Source of the DNA: Faecalibacterium sp. An122
GTDB taxonomy: Bacteria > Bacillota > Clostridia > Oscillospirales > Ruminococcaceae
Direction of reading: 5' to 3'
Length of the DNA stretch: 64,000 nucleotides
Assembly (NCBI RefSeq): GCF_002160895.1
Contig: NZ_NFLL01000001.1
Coordinates: 310,001 to 374,000 of the forward strand
The position numbers and the translations under genes are program-made. This document shows, piece after piece, positions 8,572 to 17,599 of this stretch. Every line of letters starts with the position of its first letter. Within the stretch, counting starts at the first letter, position 1. The notes below the pieces were generated by a model. It had not been told where the DNA came from. It did not search any database and saw only the letters and a program-made list of their open reading frames with translations.

Positions 8572-9500
8572 GTCCGTCCCCTCCTTAAGGAAGCCAGAAA
8601 ATGGGTGAAATAGTCGGGCAGTTCGCTGTCAAAGGACATCCACTCCCCCGTTGCCGGGTGCACAAAACCCAGGGTCTTGGCGTGGAGGCACTGCCCATGG
8701 AGGCTGGTGATGCAGTTCCGGGGGCCGTAGACCGGGTCCCCTGCCACCGGGTGATGCAGCGAAGCCATATGCACACGGATCTGATGGGTCCGCCCGGTTT
8801 TCAGGCGGCATTCCAGCAGGGTGAACTCCCCCAGCCGTTCCAGCACCCGCCAGCCGGTGTAGGCATATTTGGCGTGGGGCTCGCCGTCGGGGCAGACCGC
8901 CATCTTTTTGCGGTCGGTTTTGGACCGGCCCAGATAGCTCTCCACAAAGCCTTCGTCCTGGGCAAAGCCTCCATAGACCACCGTCTGATAGGCCCGCTCC
9001 ACGCTGTGTTCCGCCATCTGGCGGGACAGGCCGATGTGGGTGGGGTCATCCTTGGCTACCACCAGCAGGCCGCTGGTGTCCTTGTCGATGCGGTGAACGA
9101 TGCCGGGGCGAATCTCGCCGCCAATCCCCGACAGGCTGCCCCGGCAATGCCACAACAGGGCGTTGACCAGGGTTCCGTCCGGGTTGCCGGGCGCGGGATG
9201 CACCACCATCCCCTTGGGTTTGTTTACCACCAGCAGGTGGGCATCCTCATAGACCACGTTCAGGGGGATATCCTGGGGCACGGCGGCAATGGGCGTCGCG
9301 TCCGGGATCTCCACCAGAATGGTATCCCCTGCCTTGAGCTTGAGGTTTTTGGCCGCAGGGCGGCCGTTGGCCAGGACATGGCCGTCCGCCATCAGGTTTT
9401 GCAGGGCGCTGCGGGACAGGCCGGTGTCTTCCCCTGCAAGAAAGCGGTCAATCCGCTGGCCCGCGTCCTCTGCCTCTACCGAAAACTCTCGCTGTTCCAT
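8568..9500 (-). CDS. rluD: RluD-family 23S rRNA pseudouridine synthase
   Basis: Converts uridines of structured RNA to pseudouridine; RluD itself modifies helix 69 of 23S rRNA. 310 residues: an S4 RNA-binding domain (about 12-65), then the catalytic domain with the signature HRIDKDTSG, catalytic Asp139. Position after lspA in the ileS-lspA-rluD order matches the B. subtilis ylyB locus and supports the RluA/RluD family call; the exact target uridines cannot be read from sequence. Only 3 bases separate it from lspA. Confidence 0.93.
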   Translation of the reverse strand: MEQREFSVEAEDAGQRIDRFLAGEDTGLSRSALQNLMADGHVLANGRPAAKNLKLKAGDTILVEIPDATPIAAVPQDIPLNVVYEDAHLLVVNKPKGMVVHPAPGNPDGTLVNALLWHCRGSLSGIGGEIRPGIVHRIDKDTSGLLVVAKDDPTHIGLSRQMAEHSVERAYQTVVYGGFAQDEGFVESYLGRSKTDRKKMAVCPDGEPHAKYAYTGWRVLERLGEFTLLECRLKTGRTHQIRVHMASLHHPVAGDPVYGPRNCITSLHGQCLHAKTLGFVHPATGEWMSFDSELPDYFTHFLASLRRGRT

Positions 9501-9503
9501 GGC

Positions 9504-9974
9504 TTATTCTTTTCCTTCCGGATGACGGCGCTCCTCAAGGATCACCGCCAGAATCCACAGGCCCATACCCACACAGATGCAGATATCGGCGAAGTTGAAG
9601 ATGGCGAAATCCATAAACAGCAGGTTGAGATAGTCCACCACGCGGCCCTCGGCGATGCGGTCGATCAGGTTGCCGATGCCGCCGCCCAGAACCAGAATCC
9701 AGGCCCAGCGCTGCAGCTGGTCATTGCGGCAGCGGGTGAACAGCCACCAGGCAATGGCCAGCAGGCCGATGCTGGTAGCGGCAATCAGAAAGCCCTGTTT
9801 GCCGCTGAGGAGGCTGAAGGACATGCCCTCATTGTAGACAAAGCGCAGCTCGATCACATGAGGGATCAGGGGCATCGAGCCAACCGGCTGCAGCGAGTGG
9901 ACGGCCCAGAGCTTGATCGCCTGATCGATGCCCACCAGGGCCGCGATGCAGACGAGATTCAGGAACACAAACAT
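9504..9974 (-). CDS. lspA: Lipoprotein signal peptidase (signal peptidase II)
   Basis: Aspartyl protease in the membrane that cleaves prolipoproteins at the lipobox. 156 residues with four hydrophobic segments. The family motifs are NLIDR, VVDY (Asp114) and FNFADI (Asp130); the last two Asp are the catalytic pair. AGGAG lies 6 bases before the start at 9974. Clients are present in this window, for example the lipobox-bearing binding protein at 30,854. Confidence 0.95.
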   Translation of the reverse strand: MFVFLNLVCIAALVGIDQAIKLWAVHSLQPVGSMPLIPHVIELRFVYNEGMSFSLLSGKQGFLIAATSIGLLAIAWWLFTRCRNDQLQRWAWILVLGGGIGNLIDRIAEGRVVDYLNLLFMDFAIFNFADICICVGMGLWILAVILEERRHPEGKE

Positions 9975-10034
9975 AAAACGACTCCTGTGAGAGAGCCAGG
10001 GCCCGCAGCATTCATGCGGCGGGCCCCGCCCTGA

Positions 10035-10125
10035 CAGTTTCTTTCAAAAACGGCGTTTGCAAAGAACGGCGCTCCCCAAGACAAACCAGAGGGAACGCCG
10101 CTCTTCTATTTTTCACAAAAAACGG
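10035..10125 (-). terminator. Hairpin/terminator region after ileS
   Basis: On the minus strand AGCGGCGTTCCC can pair with GGGAGCGCCGTT (G-T pairs allowed), and a second CGCCGTTTTT follows that offers an alternative stem ending in a T-run. This is probably a weak or attenuating terminator between ileS and lspA. Confidence 0.5.
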
Positions 10126-10136
10126 GGATCAGGCCA

Positions 10137-12929
10137 TCAGCCCTCAATGACGCTGGCGCAGCGTGCGCACAGGGTGGGATGAGCCGGATGGGTGCCGATG
10201 TCGGCAGTGTACTTCCAGCAGCGCTCGCACTTGTCGCCCACAGCGTGTTCGGTGGTGACGCCCAGGCCCTCCAGTGCGGAGGCATTGCCGCCCTCGCCCT
10301 TGACCAGCTCCACGCGGGAAACAATCATCAGGTCGGCCAGCTCGTCCATGGGAACGCTGTTCAGCAGGTCGTACAGCTCATCGCTGCAGTACAGGGTGAC
10401 GGTAGCTTCCAGAGAAGCGCCGATCTTCTTGTCGTTGCGGGCGATCTCCAGGGACTTCTTCACCTCGTCGCGGACGGCGATCAGCTTGGCCCACTTGGCC
10501 TTGAAGGTCTCATCGGCGGCATACTGGCCGGCGTGCGGCATATCCTCAAAGACCACATAGCGGTTCATGCCCTCCATCTTGGGCATGAAGTCCCAGATCT
10601 CCTGGCTGGTGAAGCACAGGATGGGAGCGATGATCTTGTCCAGGGCCACCAGGATCTTGTACATGGCGGTCTGGGCAGCCTGACGGGCTGCGCCATTGGT
10701 GCAGTACAGCCGGTCCTTGGTAACATCCAGGTAGAAGTTGGACATGGCCACAACGCAGAAGTTGTAGACAGCGTGGTAGACCTTGTTGAAGTTGTAGGCT
10801 GCATAGCCTGCATCGGTCTCCTGCAGCAGGTCGTCCAGAGCAGCCAGAGCCCAGCGGTCGATCTCCTGCAGCTGATCCACCGGCAGCATGTCGGTGTTGG
10901 GATCAAAGCCGTCCAGGTTGCCCAGGATGAAGCGGGCGGTGTTGCGGATCTTGCGGTAGGCCTCGCTCAGCTGCTTGAAGATGTTCTTGCCGGCGCGGAC
11001 GTCCACGGTGTAGTCGGAGGAAGCGACCCACAGACGGATGATATCGGCGCCGTAATCCTTGATGATCTCGGCGGGCTCCACGCCGTTGCCGGCGCTCTTG
11101 TGCATCTGCTTGCCCTGCTCGTCCACGACCCAGCCGTGGCACAGAACAGCCTTGTAGGGAGCAACGCCGCAGCTGGCGACGCTGGTCAGCAGGCTGGACT
11201 GGAACCAGCCGCGGAACTGGTCGGCCCCCTCCATATAGAGGTCAGCCGGGAAGTGCAGCTCGGAGCGCTCCTCCAGAACGGCGCGGTGGGTGGAACCGGA
11301 GTCGAACCACACGTCCATGATGTCGGTGTCCTTGGTCCACTCGGTGCCGCCGCAGTTCTCACAGACCTCCCCTGCGGGGATGATCTCTTCGGCCTCGTAC
11401 TTGTACCAGGCGTCCGAGCCCTCCTTGCGGAACAGATCGCTGACAGCCTTGATGGTGGCGTCGGTGATGTGGTACTTGCCGCACTTCTTGCAGTAGAAGG
11501 CAGGAATGGGCACGCCCCAGGTACGCTGACGGCTGATGCACCAGTCGCTGCGGTCGCGCACCATGCCGTACATACGGTCATGGCCCCACTCCGGCATCCA
11601 CTGGACGCCATCGATGGCCTGGTAGACATCCTCCTTGAAGGCGTCGATGGAGCAGAACCACTGCTCGGTGGCGCGGAAGATGATGGGGTTATGGCAGCGC
11701 CAGCAGTGAGGATACTGGTGCTTGATGTGGACCTGGCCCAGCACAGCGCCGGAAGCGGTCAGGTCTGCCAGGATGGTCTTGTTGGAAGCCCAGACCTTCT
11801 GGCCTGCGTACTTGCCGGCCAGCTCGGTCAGGTAGCCGCCGTCGTCCACAGGAACGGTGATGGGCACATTGTACTTCTGGCTGACGTTGAAGTCGTCCAC
11901 GCCGTGGCCGCCGGCAGTGTGAACACAGCCAGAGCCGCTCTCCAGGGTGACGTGATCGCCCAGGATCACGGCGCCCTCCTTGGGCAGGTAGACGTGCTGA
12001 TAGCGCATCAGCTCGAACTCGGAGCCCAGAACCGGCTGGCCCACCACCTCATACTCGGTGATGTTGCAGGCCTTCATGACACTCTCGATCAGGTCGGTGG
12101 CCATGATGTGGTACTCGCCGTTGAACTTGACGAAGGAGTACTCCAGAGCGCCGTTCAGGCAGATGGCCTCGTTGGCGGGCAGGGTCCAGGTGGTGGTGGT
12201 CCAGATCACGAACCAGGTCTTGTCCATGGGGATGCCGTACTTGGCCAGCACGCCGTTGGGGTCCTGGGTGACATGGAACCGGACGAAGATGGAATCACAA
12301 TCGTCCTCGCCGTACTCGATTTCGGCCTCGGCCAGAGCGGTGCGGCACTCGGGGCACCAGTAAACCGGCTTCAGGCCCTTGTAGATATAGCCCTTCTTGG
12401 CCATCTCGCCGAAGATCTCGATCTGGCGGGCCTCAAACTCGGGCTTCAGGGTGAGGTAGGGGTGCTCAAAATCGCCAATAACGCCCAGACGCTTGAACTG
12501 GTCGCTCATGATGTCGATGTGCTCGGTGGCGAACTTCTCGCAGATCTGGCGCAGGCCCAGCTTGGAGATGTCCTTCTTCTTGTCGCCGACCGATGCCAGA
12601 GCCTTCAGCTCGATGGGCAGGCCGTGGGTATCAAAACCGGGGATATAGGGGGCCTTGTAGCCGTCCATGTTCTTCTCGCGGATGATGATATCCTTGATGA
12701 TCTTGTTCAGGGCGGTGCCCATGTGAATGTTGCCGTTGGCGTACGGAGGGCCGTCGTGGAGCACAAAGGTGGGCTTGCCCTCGTTGTGCTTCATCAGCTC
12801 ATTGTACAGATCGTTCTTGTTCCAGTCCTCCAGCATGGCGGGCTCCTTCTTGGGAAGGCCGGCACGCATTTCAAACAGGGTCTTGGGCAGATGCAAGGTG
12901 CTGTCGTATTGGGATTTTGTCTTAGGCAC
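10137..12929 (-). CDS. ileS: Isoleucyl-tRNA synthetase
   Basis: Charges tRNA-Ile; class I synthetase of 930 residues. The HIGH-type motif appears as NIHMG near the start, the KMSKS-type motif as KQMHKSAGN, the editing domain lies between, and a C-terminal zinc ribbon reads CERCW and CARCA. The GTG at 12929 is preferred: it gives the start PKTKSQYDSTLHLPKT, typical of the family, with GAGGAG 10 bases upstream. A GTG 9 bases earlier is too close to that site. It follows divIVA as in B. subtilis. The region upstream is too short for a T-box. Confidence 0.96.
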   Translation of the reverse strand: MPKTKSQYDSTLHLPKTLFEMRAGLPKKEPAMLEDWNKNDLYNELMKHNEGKPTFVLHDGPPYANGNIHMGTALNKIIKDIIIREKNMDGYKAPYIPGFDTHGLPIELKALASVGDKKKDISKLGLRQICEKFATEHIDIMSDQFKRLGVIGDFEHPYLTLKPEFEARQIEIFGEMAKKGYIYKGLKPVYWCPECRTALAEAEIEYGEDDCDSIFVRFHVTQDPNGVLAKYGIPMDKTWFVIWTTTTWTLPANEAICLNGALEYSFVKFNGEYHIMATDLIESVMKACNITEYEVVGQPVLGSEFELMRYQHVYLPKEGAVILGDHVTLESGSGCVHTAGGHGVDDFNVSQKYNVPITVPVDDGGYLTELAGKYAGQKVWASNKTILADLTASGAVLGQVHIKHQYPHCWRCHNPIIFRATEQWFCSIDAFKEDVYQAIDGVQWMPEWGHDRMYGMVRDRSDWCISRQRTWGVPIPAFYCKKCGKYHITDATIKAVSDLFRKEGSDAWYKYEAEEIIPAGEVCENCGGTEWTKDTDIMDVWFDSGSTHRAVLEERSELHFPADLYMEGADQFRGWFQSSLLTSVASCGVAPYKAVLCHGWVVDEQGKQMHKSAGNGVEPAEIIKDYGADIIRLWVASSDYTVDVRAGKNIFKQLSEAYRKIRNTARFILGNLDGFDPNTDMLPVDQLQEIDRWALAALDDLLQETDAGYAAYNFNKVYHAVYNFCVVAMSNFYLDVTKDRLYCTNGAARQAAQTAMYKILVALDKIIAPILCFTSQEIWDFMPKMEGMNRYVVFEDMPHAGQYAADETFKAKWAKLIAVRDEVKKSLEIARNDKKIGASLEATVTLYCSDELYDLLNSVPMDELADLMIVSRVELVKGEGGNASALEGLGVTTEHAVGDKCERCWKYTADIGTHPAHPTLCARCASVIEG

Positions 12930-13004
12930 TGGTTCCACACTCCTCAATAATCTTTCATTCAATGCGCTCAGGGCGCGGCTGTGCCGGCTGACCCGGCACA
13001 TGGG

Positions 13005-13040
13005 AAAAGCAGGGACAGGCGCTCAACGCCCCTGCCCTGC
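13005..13040 (-). terminator. Terminator after divIVA
   Basis: On the minus strand GCAGGGCAGGGGCG, loop TTGA, GCGCCTGTCCCTGC and TTTT form a strong GC-rich hairpin. A further short palindrome (GTGCCGG with CCGGCAC, 12,981-12,999) lies between it and ileS. Confidence 0.75.
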
Positions 13041-13074
13041 TGCATCACGCGGAAAACCGCGCGGGGATGTACGG

Positions 13075-13815
13075 TTATTTGCTGAACTGGACGCCCTGAA
13101 ATGCGGAATAATCCACTTCGGCGGGGCGCTTCTGCTCAGGGGTTTTCAGCTCGCTCTCGTCCTTGTCCCAGAAGTCCTCGTTCTGGTCGGCGTCCTGGGC
13201 ATCCACCTCGGCCTCGGCGGCGTCAGCGTCCAGCACATCGGCGACGGCGTCTGCGGCAGCCGTATCCGGAGCAGCTTCCACCGGGTTGTCGGGGGTATAC
13301 TCGGGCAGGCGGCTCAGGGACTCCACGTGGCTGCGGTAGAGGTTCAGCACGTCCGCCTTGAAGCGGGTGACTTCCAGGCGAACCCGCTCATACTCCCGCT
13401 CCTCCATCATCCGCTGGTCACTGGCCTCGCGGACGATCTCGTCGGCGCGGTCGGTGGCCTTTTGCAGCAGGTCATTGGCATCACGGATGATGTCGTCGCT
13501 GCGGATGTTGGCCTTGTGGATGATCTCCTCCGCCTTCTGGTTGGCCTCGCGGATGACGTTTTCGCCGATCCGCTGGGCATTGATGAGGGCGGACTTCATG
13601 ATCTCACCGTCGGCGCGGTAGTCCTCGGTCTCCTTGGCCAGGCGCTGGTTTTCGCTCTGCAGCTGCTGAATCTGCTGCTGCAGACGCTCCAACTCATTGG
13701 CGTTGCTCTTGAGCTGCTCCTCGATTCTGTCCAGGAACTGGTCCACCTCTTCGATCCGATAGCCGCGGAAGCCCTTTTCAAACTGGACAGAATGCACGTC
13801 CTGCGGTGTCAGCAT
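13075..13815 (-). CDS. divIVA: DivIVA-domain cell division/polarity protein
   Basis: Coiled-coil scaffold that binds curved membrane at the septum and poles. 246 residues: the N-terminal lipid-binding segment LTPQDVHSVQFEKGFRGY with the conserved Phe and Arg, followed by a heptad-rich coiled coil to about residue 170. An acidic, Ala/Asp-rich tail without obvious structure follows. It belongs to the sepF-ylmH-divIVA group, which is arranged as in B. subtilis, but without ylmG between sepF and ylmH. Confidence 0.93.
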   Translation of the reverse strand: MLTPQDVHSVQFEKGFRGYRIEEVDQFLDRIEEQLKSNANELERLQQQIQQLQSENQRLAKETEDYRADGEIMKSALINAQRIGENVIREANQKAEEIIHKANIRSDDIIRDANDLLQKATDRADEIVREASDQRMMEEREYERVRLEVTRFKADVLNLYRSHVESLSRLPEYTPDNPVEAAPDTAAADAVADVLDADAAEAEVDAQDADQNEDFWDKDESELKTPEQKRPAEVDYSAFQGVQFSK

Positions 13816-13842
13816 AACTGATTTCCTCCTGTTATTCTACTA

Positions 13843-14664
13843 CTAATACTGGAAGAACGCAACAATCTGGCGGTCCTTCCTTGTTTTACCCGGGAGCCCG
13901 GTCAGAGCAAAGCGCCCCTTGCCCCGAACGGTAAAAATATCCCCTTCATATACTGGGGCGTGAACATTTTCGGTGGGCAGATGGTTGATCTCCACCCTGC
14001 CCGCCTCGATCAATGCGGCCGCAGCGCCGCGGCTGCAGTGCAGCATCGCCGCCAGCACGGCATCCAGCCGCAGGGAGGACACCGCCGCCGTCCGCACAAC
14101 CCGCTCGCCCGGCGACAGGTCGGGCAGCTCGTCCAGAGGCTGCAACGTGCAGCTGACCTCGGCGCGGCCCACCTGGCACAGTTCCTCGCAGATCAGACGG
14201 GCTGCCGGCTCCAGCGCAAACACATAGGCTGTGCCGGGGGTATCCGGCGGGAGGACGATGTCCCCCAGGGCTTCCCGCTTCAGAGCAAGGCCCATCAGGC
14301 TGCCCAAATAGTCTTTGTGGGCCGGCAGATCTGCCCCGGGGGCTGCCCTGCATTCCAGCCGGACACAGGTCAGCGGACTATCGGTCCAGCTGTCCTCCGG
14401 CTCGATGGCAACCAGCTGCCGCTCGGCGTCGGGGTGTCCCCCGTCCAGCCGCCAGCAGCTGCAGCCCGCCCTGGATAAGGCGGCTTTGGCCAGCACCTGT
14501 TCCCTGTCGCTGAGGAACGAAGAATACTTGGGGATGCCGCGGGCCTCGGCCGTGCGGGCCAGGTCCTCGATGTGGCGCATCAGAAAACGCTCTTTGTCGT
14601 TCTGGGGCGGAATAAATCCGCGGACTGGATTCCGGGCGCCGGAATCATCAATAGAACGCGCCAT
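13843..14664 (-). CDS. ylmH: YlmH-family S4 RNA-binding protein
   Basis: 273 residues. The N-terminal part (FIPPQNDKERFLMRHIEDL) and the C-terminal S4 domain (RLDAVLAAMLHCSRGAAAAL and VEINHLPTENVHAPVYEGD) match YlmH, which in B. subtilis binds stalled 50S subunits carrying peptidyl-tRNA and sits in the division cluster. It overlaps the sepF end by 17 bases, so translation is coupled. GGAGA lies just upstream of the ATG. Confidence 0.85.
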   Translation of the reverse strand: MARSIDDSGARNPVRGFIPPQNDKERFLMRHIEDLARTAEARGIPKYSSFLSDREQVLAKAALSRAGCSCWRLDGGHPDAERQLVAIEPEDSWTDSPLTCVRLECRAAPGADLPAHKDYLGSLMGLALKREALGDIVLPPDTPGTAYVFALEPAARLICEELCQVGRAEVSCTLQPLDELPDLSPGERVVRTAAVSSLRLDAVLAAMLHCSRGAAAALIEAGRVEINHLPTENVHAPVYEGDIFTVRGKGRFALTGLPGKTRKDRQIVAFFQY

Positions 14665-15109
14665 TGCTCTCCAGCTCGTCCAGCAGATCGCCCATAATGT
14701 CGACGTTATAGGGCGTGATGATAAAGGTGCTGTTGGCCACCCGCTTGATCTGACCGTTGTTGGCGTAGGCCACGCCGGACAGGAAATCCACCAGGCGGCG
14801 CGAGACCTCTTTATTGGTGGACTCCAGGTTCAGCACGACGGTGCGCTTGTTGTTGAGGTGGTCCGCAATGGTGCTCGCATCCTCAAAGCGCTCGGGCTTG
14901 ACCAGAACCACCTTGAGCTGGGTGGTGGCATTGATGTTGACCACGCGGTTGCTGCTCTTGGTGTTCTCGCTGCTGTCATCGTCGTAGGAATCCGACACGC
15001 CGAAGCCGCTGTTGTTGTTCACCATCTGAGGGCCATCGTCAATGTACTGATCGTCGTAGCCGTCATCCTCGCCGAAGAGTCCTTTTTTGATATTTTCCAT
15101 AAAAGACAT
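14648..15109 (-). CDS. sepF: Cell division protein SepF
   Basis: Membrane-bound FtsZ anchor that shapes the septum. 153 residues: an N-terminal amphipathic membrane-targeting helix (MSFMENIKKGLFG), an acidic linker, and the SepF core that runs from VVLVKPERFEDASTIADHL through TFIITPYNVDIMGD. The start at 15109 is chosen over a longer frame to 15145 because AAAGGAG lies 8 bases upstream and because the amphipathic helix must be N-terminal. It is the first gene after its own promoter. Confidence 0.93.
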   Translation of the reverse strand: MSFMENIKKGLFGEDDGYDDQYIDDGPQMVNNNSGFGVSDSYDDDSSENTKSSNRVVNINATTQLKVVLVKPERFEDASTIADHLNNKRTVVLNLESTNKEVSRRLVDFLSGVAYANNGQIKRVANSTFIITPYNVDIMGDLLDELESNGAFY

Positions 15110-15206
15110 CGATACCGCTCCTTTCATCTGCCATGCAGATGCCATTCGCTATGAAAGACGCCGCTGTCCTGCACAGCGGGACAGACAAAAAAGAATAGCT
15201 TTTTAT

Positions 15207-15235
15207 ATTATCTGTTTTTTTGTTCCGGATGTCAA
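15207..15235 (-). promoter_or_regulatory. Promoter of sepF-ylmH-divIVA
   Basis: TTGACA (15,230-15,235) and GATAAT (15,207-15,212) are 17 bases apart on the minus strand. A perfect-consensus -35 and an AT-rich spacer suggest a strong constitutive promoter. Confidence 0.75.
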
Positions 15236-15301
15236 GTAATCGCAGCATAAATCTGGCACAGATTCCCAAACCGCCGCCAGCCCGTCCGGAACGGGCCCAA
15301 A

Positions 15302-16645
15302 TCAGGACAGCAGTTTTCCGTCGTAGAGGTTCTGGCCCTCCACAATCACCTGGTCGTACAGGCGCACTTCGCTGACCGAACCCTCCGTCCCCTTGGGAGA
15401 CACAATGATGTAGTCGCCGTCGGTGACCAGGGGATGTTCGTCGTCCACCGGGTCAATCCGGCAGAAACGGGCCAGGTTGCCAAACTTGACGTAGACGCCG
15501 GGGATATAGTTTTCCCCTGCCGGAACGGTTCCCGAGGCGGCGCTGTCTGCCTCCGGTGCGGCCTCCCCTGTCTCAAGAACATAGTGGACCGATGCCGCAG
15601 GCACCCGCAGGCCGGTGGTCTCATTGACAATGATCTCCGCCGAGGCCTGACCCAGCCGCAGCACGTCCGCGGTGATGGAATCACAGGTCAGGACAAAGCG
15701 GGCCAGGCCCGACGCCTCGTCGATGGTCACCTCGGTCAGTTTGCCTTCCAGAGCCTGGTTGGTCTGGCCGGGGAAACGAATCTTCACCGTCTTGGTCAGA
15801 GGGGTGCCGTCGGCCCGCAGGAGTTTCTGGGCCTCTTTGGCGTCGCAGACGCCGCAGTAGGTCCAGCTGAACCCCGACACCATCTTGCCGGCGCATCCCG
15901 CCAGCGGGGCGTCTGCGCCGCCGTCCAGATAGGCCTTGAGGGTGGCCGCATCCATCGCCAGAATGGCGTCGGAGGACTGGCTCAGCTGGCGGGCGTTGGC
16001 ACAGCGGACAAAGTAGCCGGTCAGGGGCGCGGTGATCTGGGCAGGCGAGCCCAGCCGGCTCCGAATCTGATCGGCCTCGGCCTGCAGGGCAGCAATCTGG
16101 GCCGCGAAGCCCGACGCCTCCCCCGTCACCACCAGAATCTTGTTTTGGGTCAGGAGATAGTCCTCTTTACCGTCGTCCAGGTCTTCCAGTTCGCCCCGGT
16201 CCACTGCGTCCATCAGGTCGTAGAGGGCGGTGGTGCGCTCCTGGATCATGGTGTCCACCTGGGTGGCAGATACGTTCTCGGCACGCTGCAGCAGGTCAAT
16301 CTGTTCGTTCAGGTCGTTCAGCTCAGCCCGCAGGGTGCTCTGATCGTGGCTGGTGTAAACTTCCGCCACCACGGTGCCGGCCGAGACGCGGGCGCCGTCG
16401 TCCACCAGATACCCCAGATCCCCGCTGCCGGGAATCATGGTCTCCTGAAACAGCAGCACGCCGTCCGCCTGCACCTTGTTCTCCACGGTGGCGGTCAGGA
16501 CAGTTTCGTAGGTGTTGGGCGGGTTGACCAGGTGCATGATCTGATAGCCCACATAGCACAGTGCAATGAACAGCAGAACCACCACGATTCCGCCCAGAAT
16601 GGTGAGCCAGTTTTTGGGGGAAGCGGTTTCCGAATCCTTTCTCAT
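15302..16645 (-). CDS. HlyD-family membrane fusion/adaptor protein
   Basis: 447 residues: a cytoplasmic N-terminus, one membrane segment (about 16-40), a barrel/lipoyl-like half (VENKVQADGVLLFQE), a coiled coil near 110-200 and the returning half with the ITAPLTGYFV motif. This layout is that of periplasmic adaptor proteins. No transporter partner lies next to it. HlyD-like genes directly upstream of sepF recur in Clostridia, so a role tied to the envelope or division is possible but unproven. A GC-rich hairpin (GCCCGT with ACGGGC, 15,278-15,300) follows the stop. Confidence 0.75.
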   Translation of the reverse strand: MRKDSETASPKNWLTILGGIVVVLLFIALCYVGYQIMHLVNPPNTYETVLTATVENKVQADGVLLFQETMIPGSGDLGYLVDDGARVSAGTVVAEVYTSHDQSTLRAELNDLNEQIDLLQRAENVSATQVDTMIQERTTALYDLMDAVDRGELEDLDDGKEDYLLTQNKILVVTGEASGFAAQIAALQAEADQIRSRLGSPAQITAPLTGYFVRCANARQLSQSSDAILAMDAATLKAYLDGGADAPLAGCAGKMVSGFSWTYCGVCDAKEAQKLLRADGTPLTKTVKIRFPGQTNQALEGKLTEVTIDEASGLARFVLTCDSITADVLRLGQASAEIIVNETTGLRVPAASVHYVLETGEAAPEADSAASGTVPAGENYIPGVYVKFGNLARFCRIDPVDDEHPLVTDGDYIIVSPKGTEGSVSEVRLYDQVIVEGQNLYDGKLLS

Positions 16646-16651
16646 CCAGCA

Positions 16652-17599
16652 TCACCCCTCTTTGAGAAACGCGGCGGCCAAGTCTGCCGCCTGATCAATC
16701 AGGTCCGGCGCGTCGGCCTGCAGCCAGACCACCCCGTCCATATGGCGGAACCAGGTCAGCTGCCGCTTTGCATAGCGGCGGGAGGACTGTTTCAGCTGCT
16801 CGGCACAGCTCTCCAGCGTAGCCTCCCCCGCAAAGTAAGGGAAGAATTCCTTGTATCCGATAGCCTGTGCCGCGGTACGGTAGGTCTGCCGGTTCTGATA
16901 GACCATCCGGGCTTCTTCCAGAAGGCCCTGTTCCAGCATCCGGTCCACGCGGGTGTCAATCCGGCGGTAGAGCACCGCCCGGTCTGCAAAATCCAGCCCC
17001 AGCACCAGAGAGCGGTAGGGCCGCTCCGGCGGAAGGGAGGCTGCTTTCTGCTCGCTGAGGCGGCGGCCGGTGGCCCGGTAATGTTCCAGAGCCCGCAGCA
17101 CCCGAAGGTGGTTGTTGGGATGGATGGCCGCTGCGGCCTCGGGATCAGCGGCCTGAAGCTCGGCATACATGGCCTCGGGGCCCCGGGCAGCCAGTTCCGC
17201 CGCCAGAGCCTCCCGCAGGCCCTCTGGGGCCTTTTCCTCGGCAAAGCGGACGCCGTACAGGAAGCTCTGGACATAAAGCCCCGTCCCGCCCACCAGAATG
17301 GGCAGACGGCCGCGAGCGTCGATTTCCTCCACCAGGCCGCCGGCCAGGGCCGTAAAATCGGCCACACTGAAGGCCGTCTCCGGGGACAGGATATCCACAC
17401 AGTGGTGCGGCACGCCGCGGGTTTCCTCCGAGGTTACCTTGGCGGTGCCCACATCCAGTCCCTTGTAAATCTGCATGGAGTCAGCGCTGATGATCTCGCC
17501 CCCAAACCGGAGGGCCAGTTCTACGCCCAGGGCGGTCTTGCCGGTGGCGGTAGGGCCCACCACCGCCATCACCGGGCGCTTTTCATTCGATTCTGCCAA
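16652..17599 (-). CDS. miaA: tRNA dimethylallyltransferase
   Basis: Adds a dimethylallyl group to A37 of tRNAs reading UNN codons. 315 residues, P-loop GPTATGKTAL near the start and the motif SADSMQIYKGLDVGTAK. MiaB, encoded 5 kb upstream on the same strand, performs the next step (methylthiolation), so both steps of ms2i6A37 synthesis are in this cluster. The start is a TTG at 17599, inside the end of mutL (17-base overlap); an ATG at 17569 is an alternative. Confidence 0.95.
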   Translation of the reverse strand: MAESNEKRPVMAVVGPTATGKTALGVELALRFGGEIISADSMQIYKGLDVGTAKVTSEETRGVPHHCVDILSPETAFSVADFTALAGGLVEEIDARGRLPILVGGTGLYVQSFLYGVRFAEEKAPEGLREALAAELAARGPEAMYAELQAADPEAAAAIHPNNHLRVLRALEHYRATGRRLSEQKAASLPPERPYRSLVLGLDFADRAVLYRRIDTRVDRMLEQGLLEEARMVYQNRQTYRTAAQAIGYKEFFPYFAGEATLESCAEQLKQSSRRYAKRQLTWFRHMDGVVWLQADAPDLIDQAADLAAAFLKEG

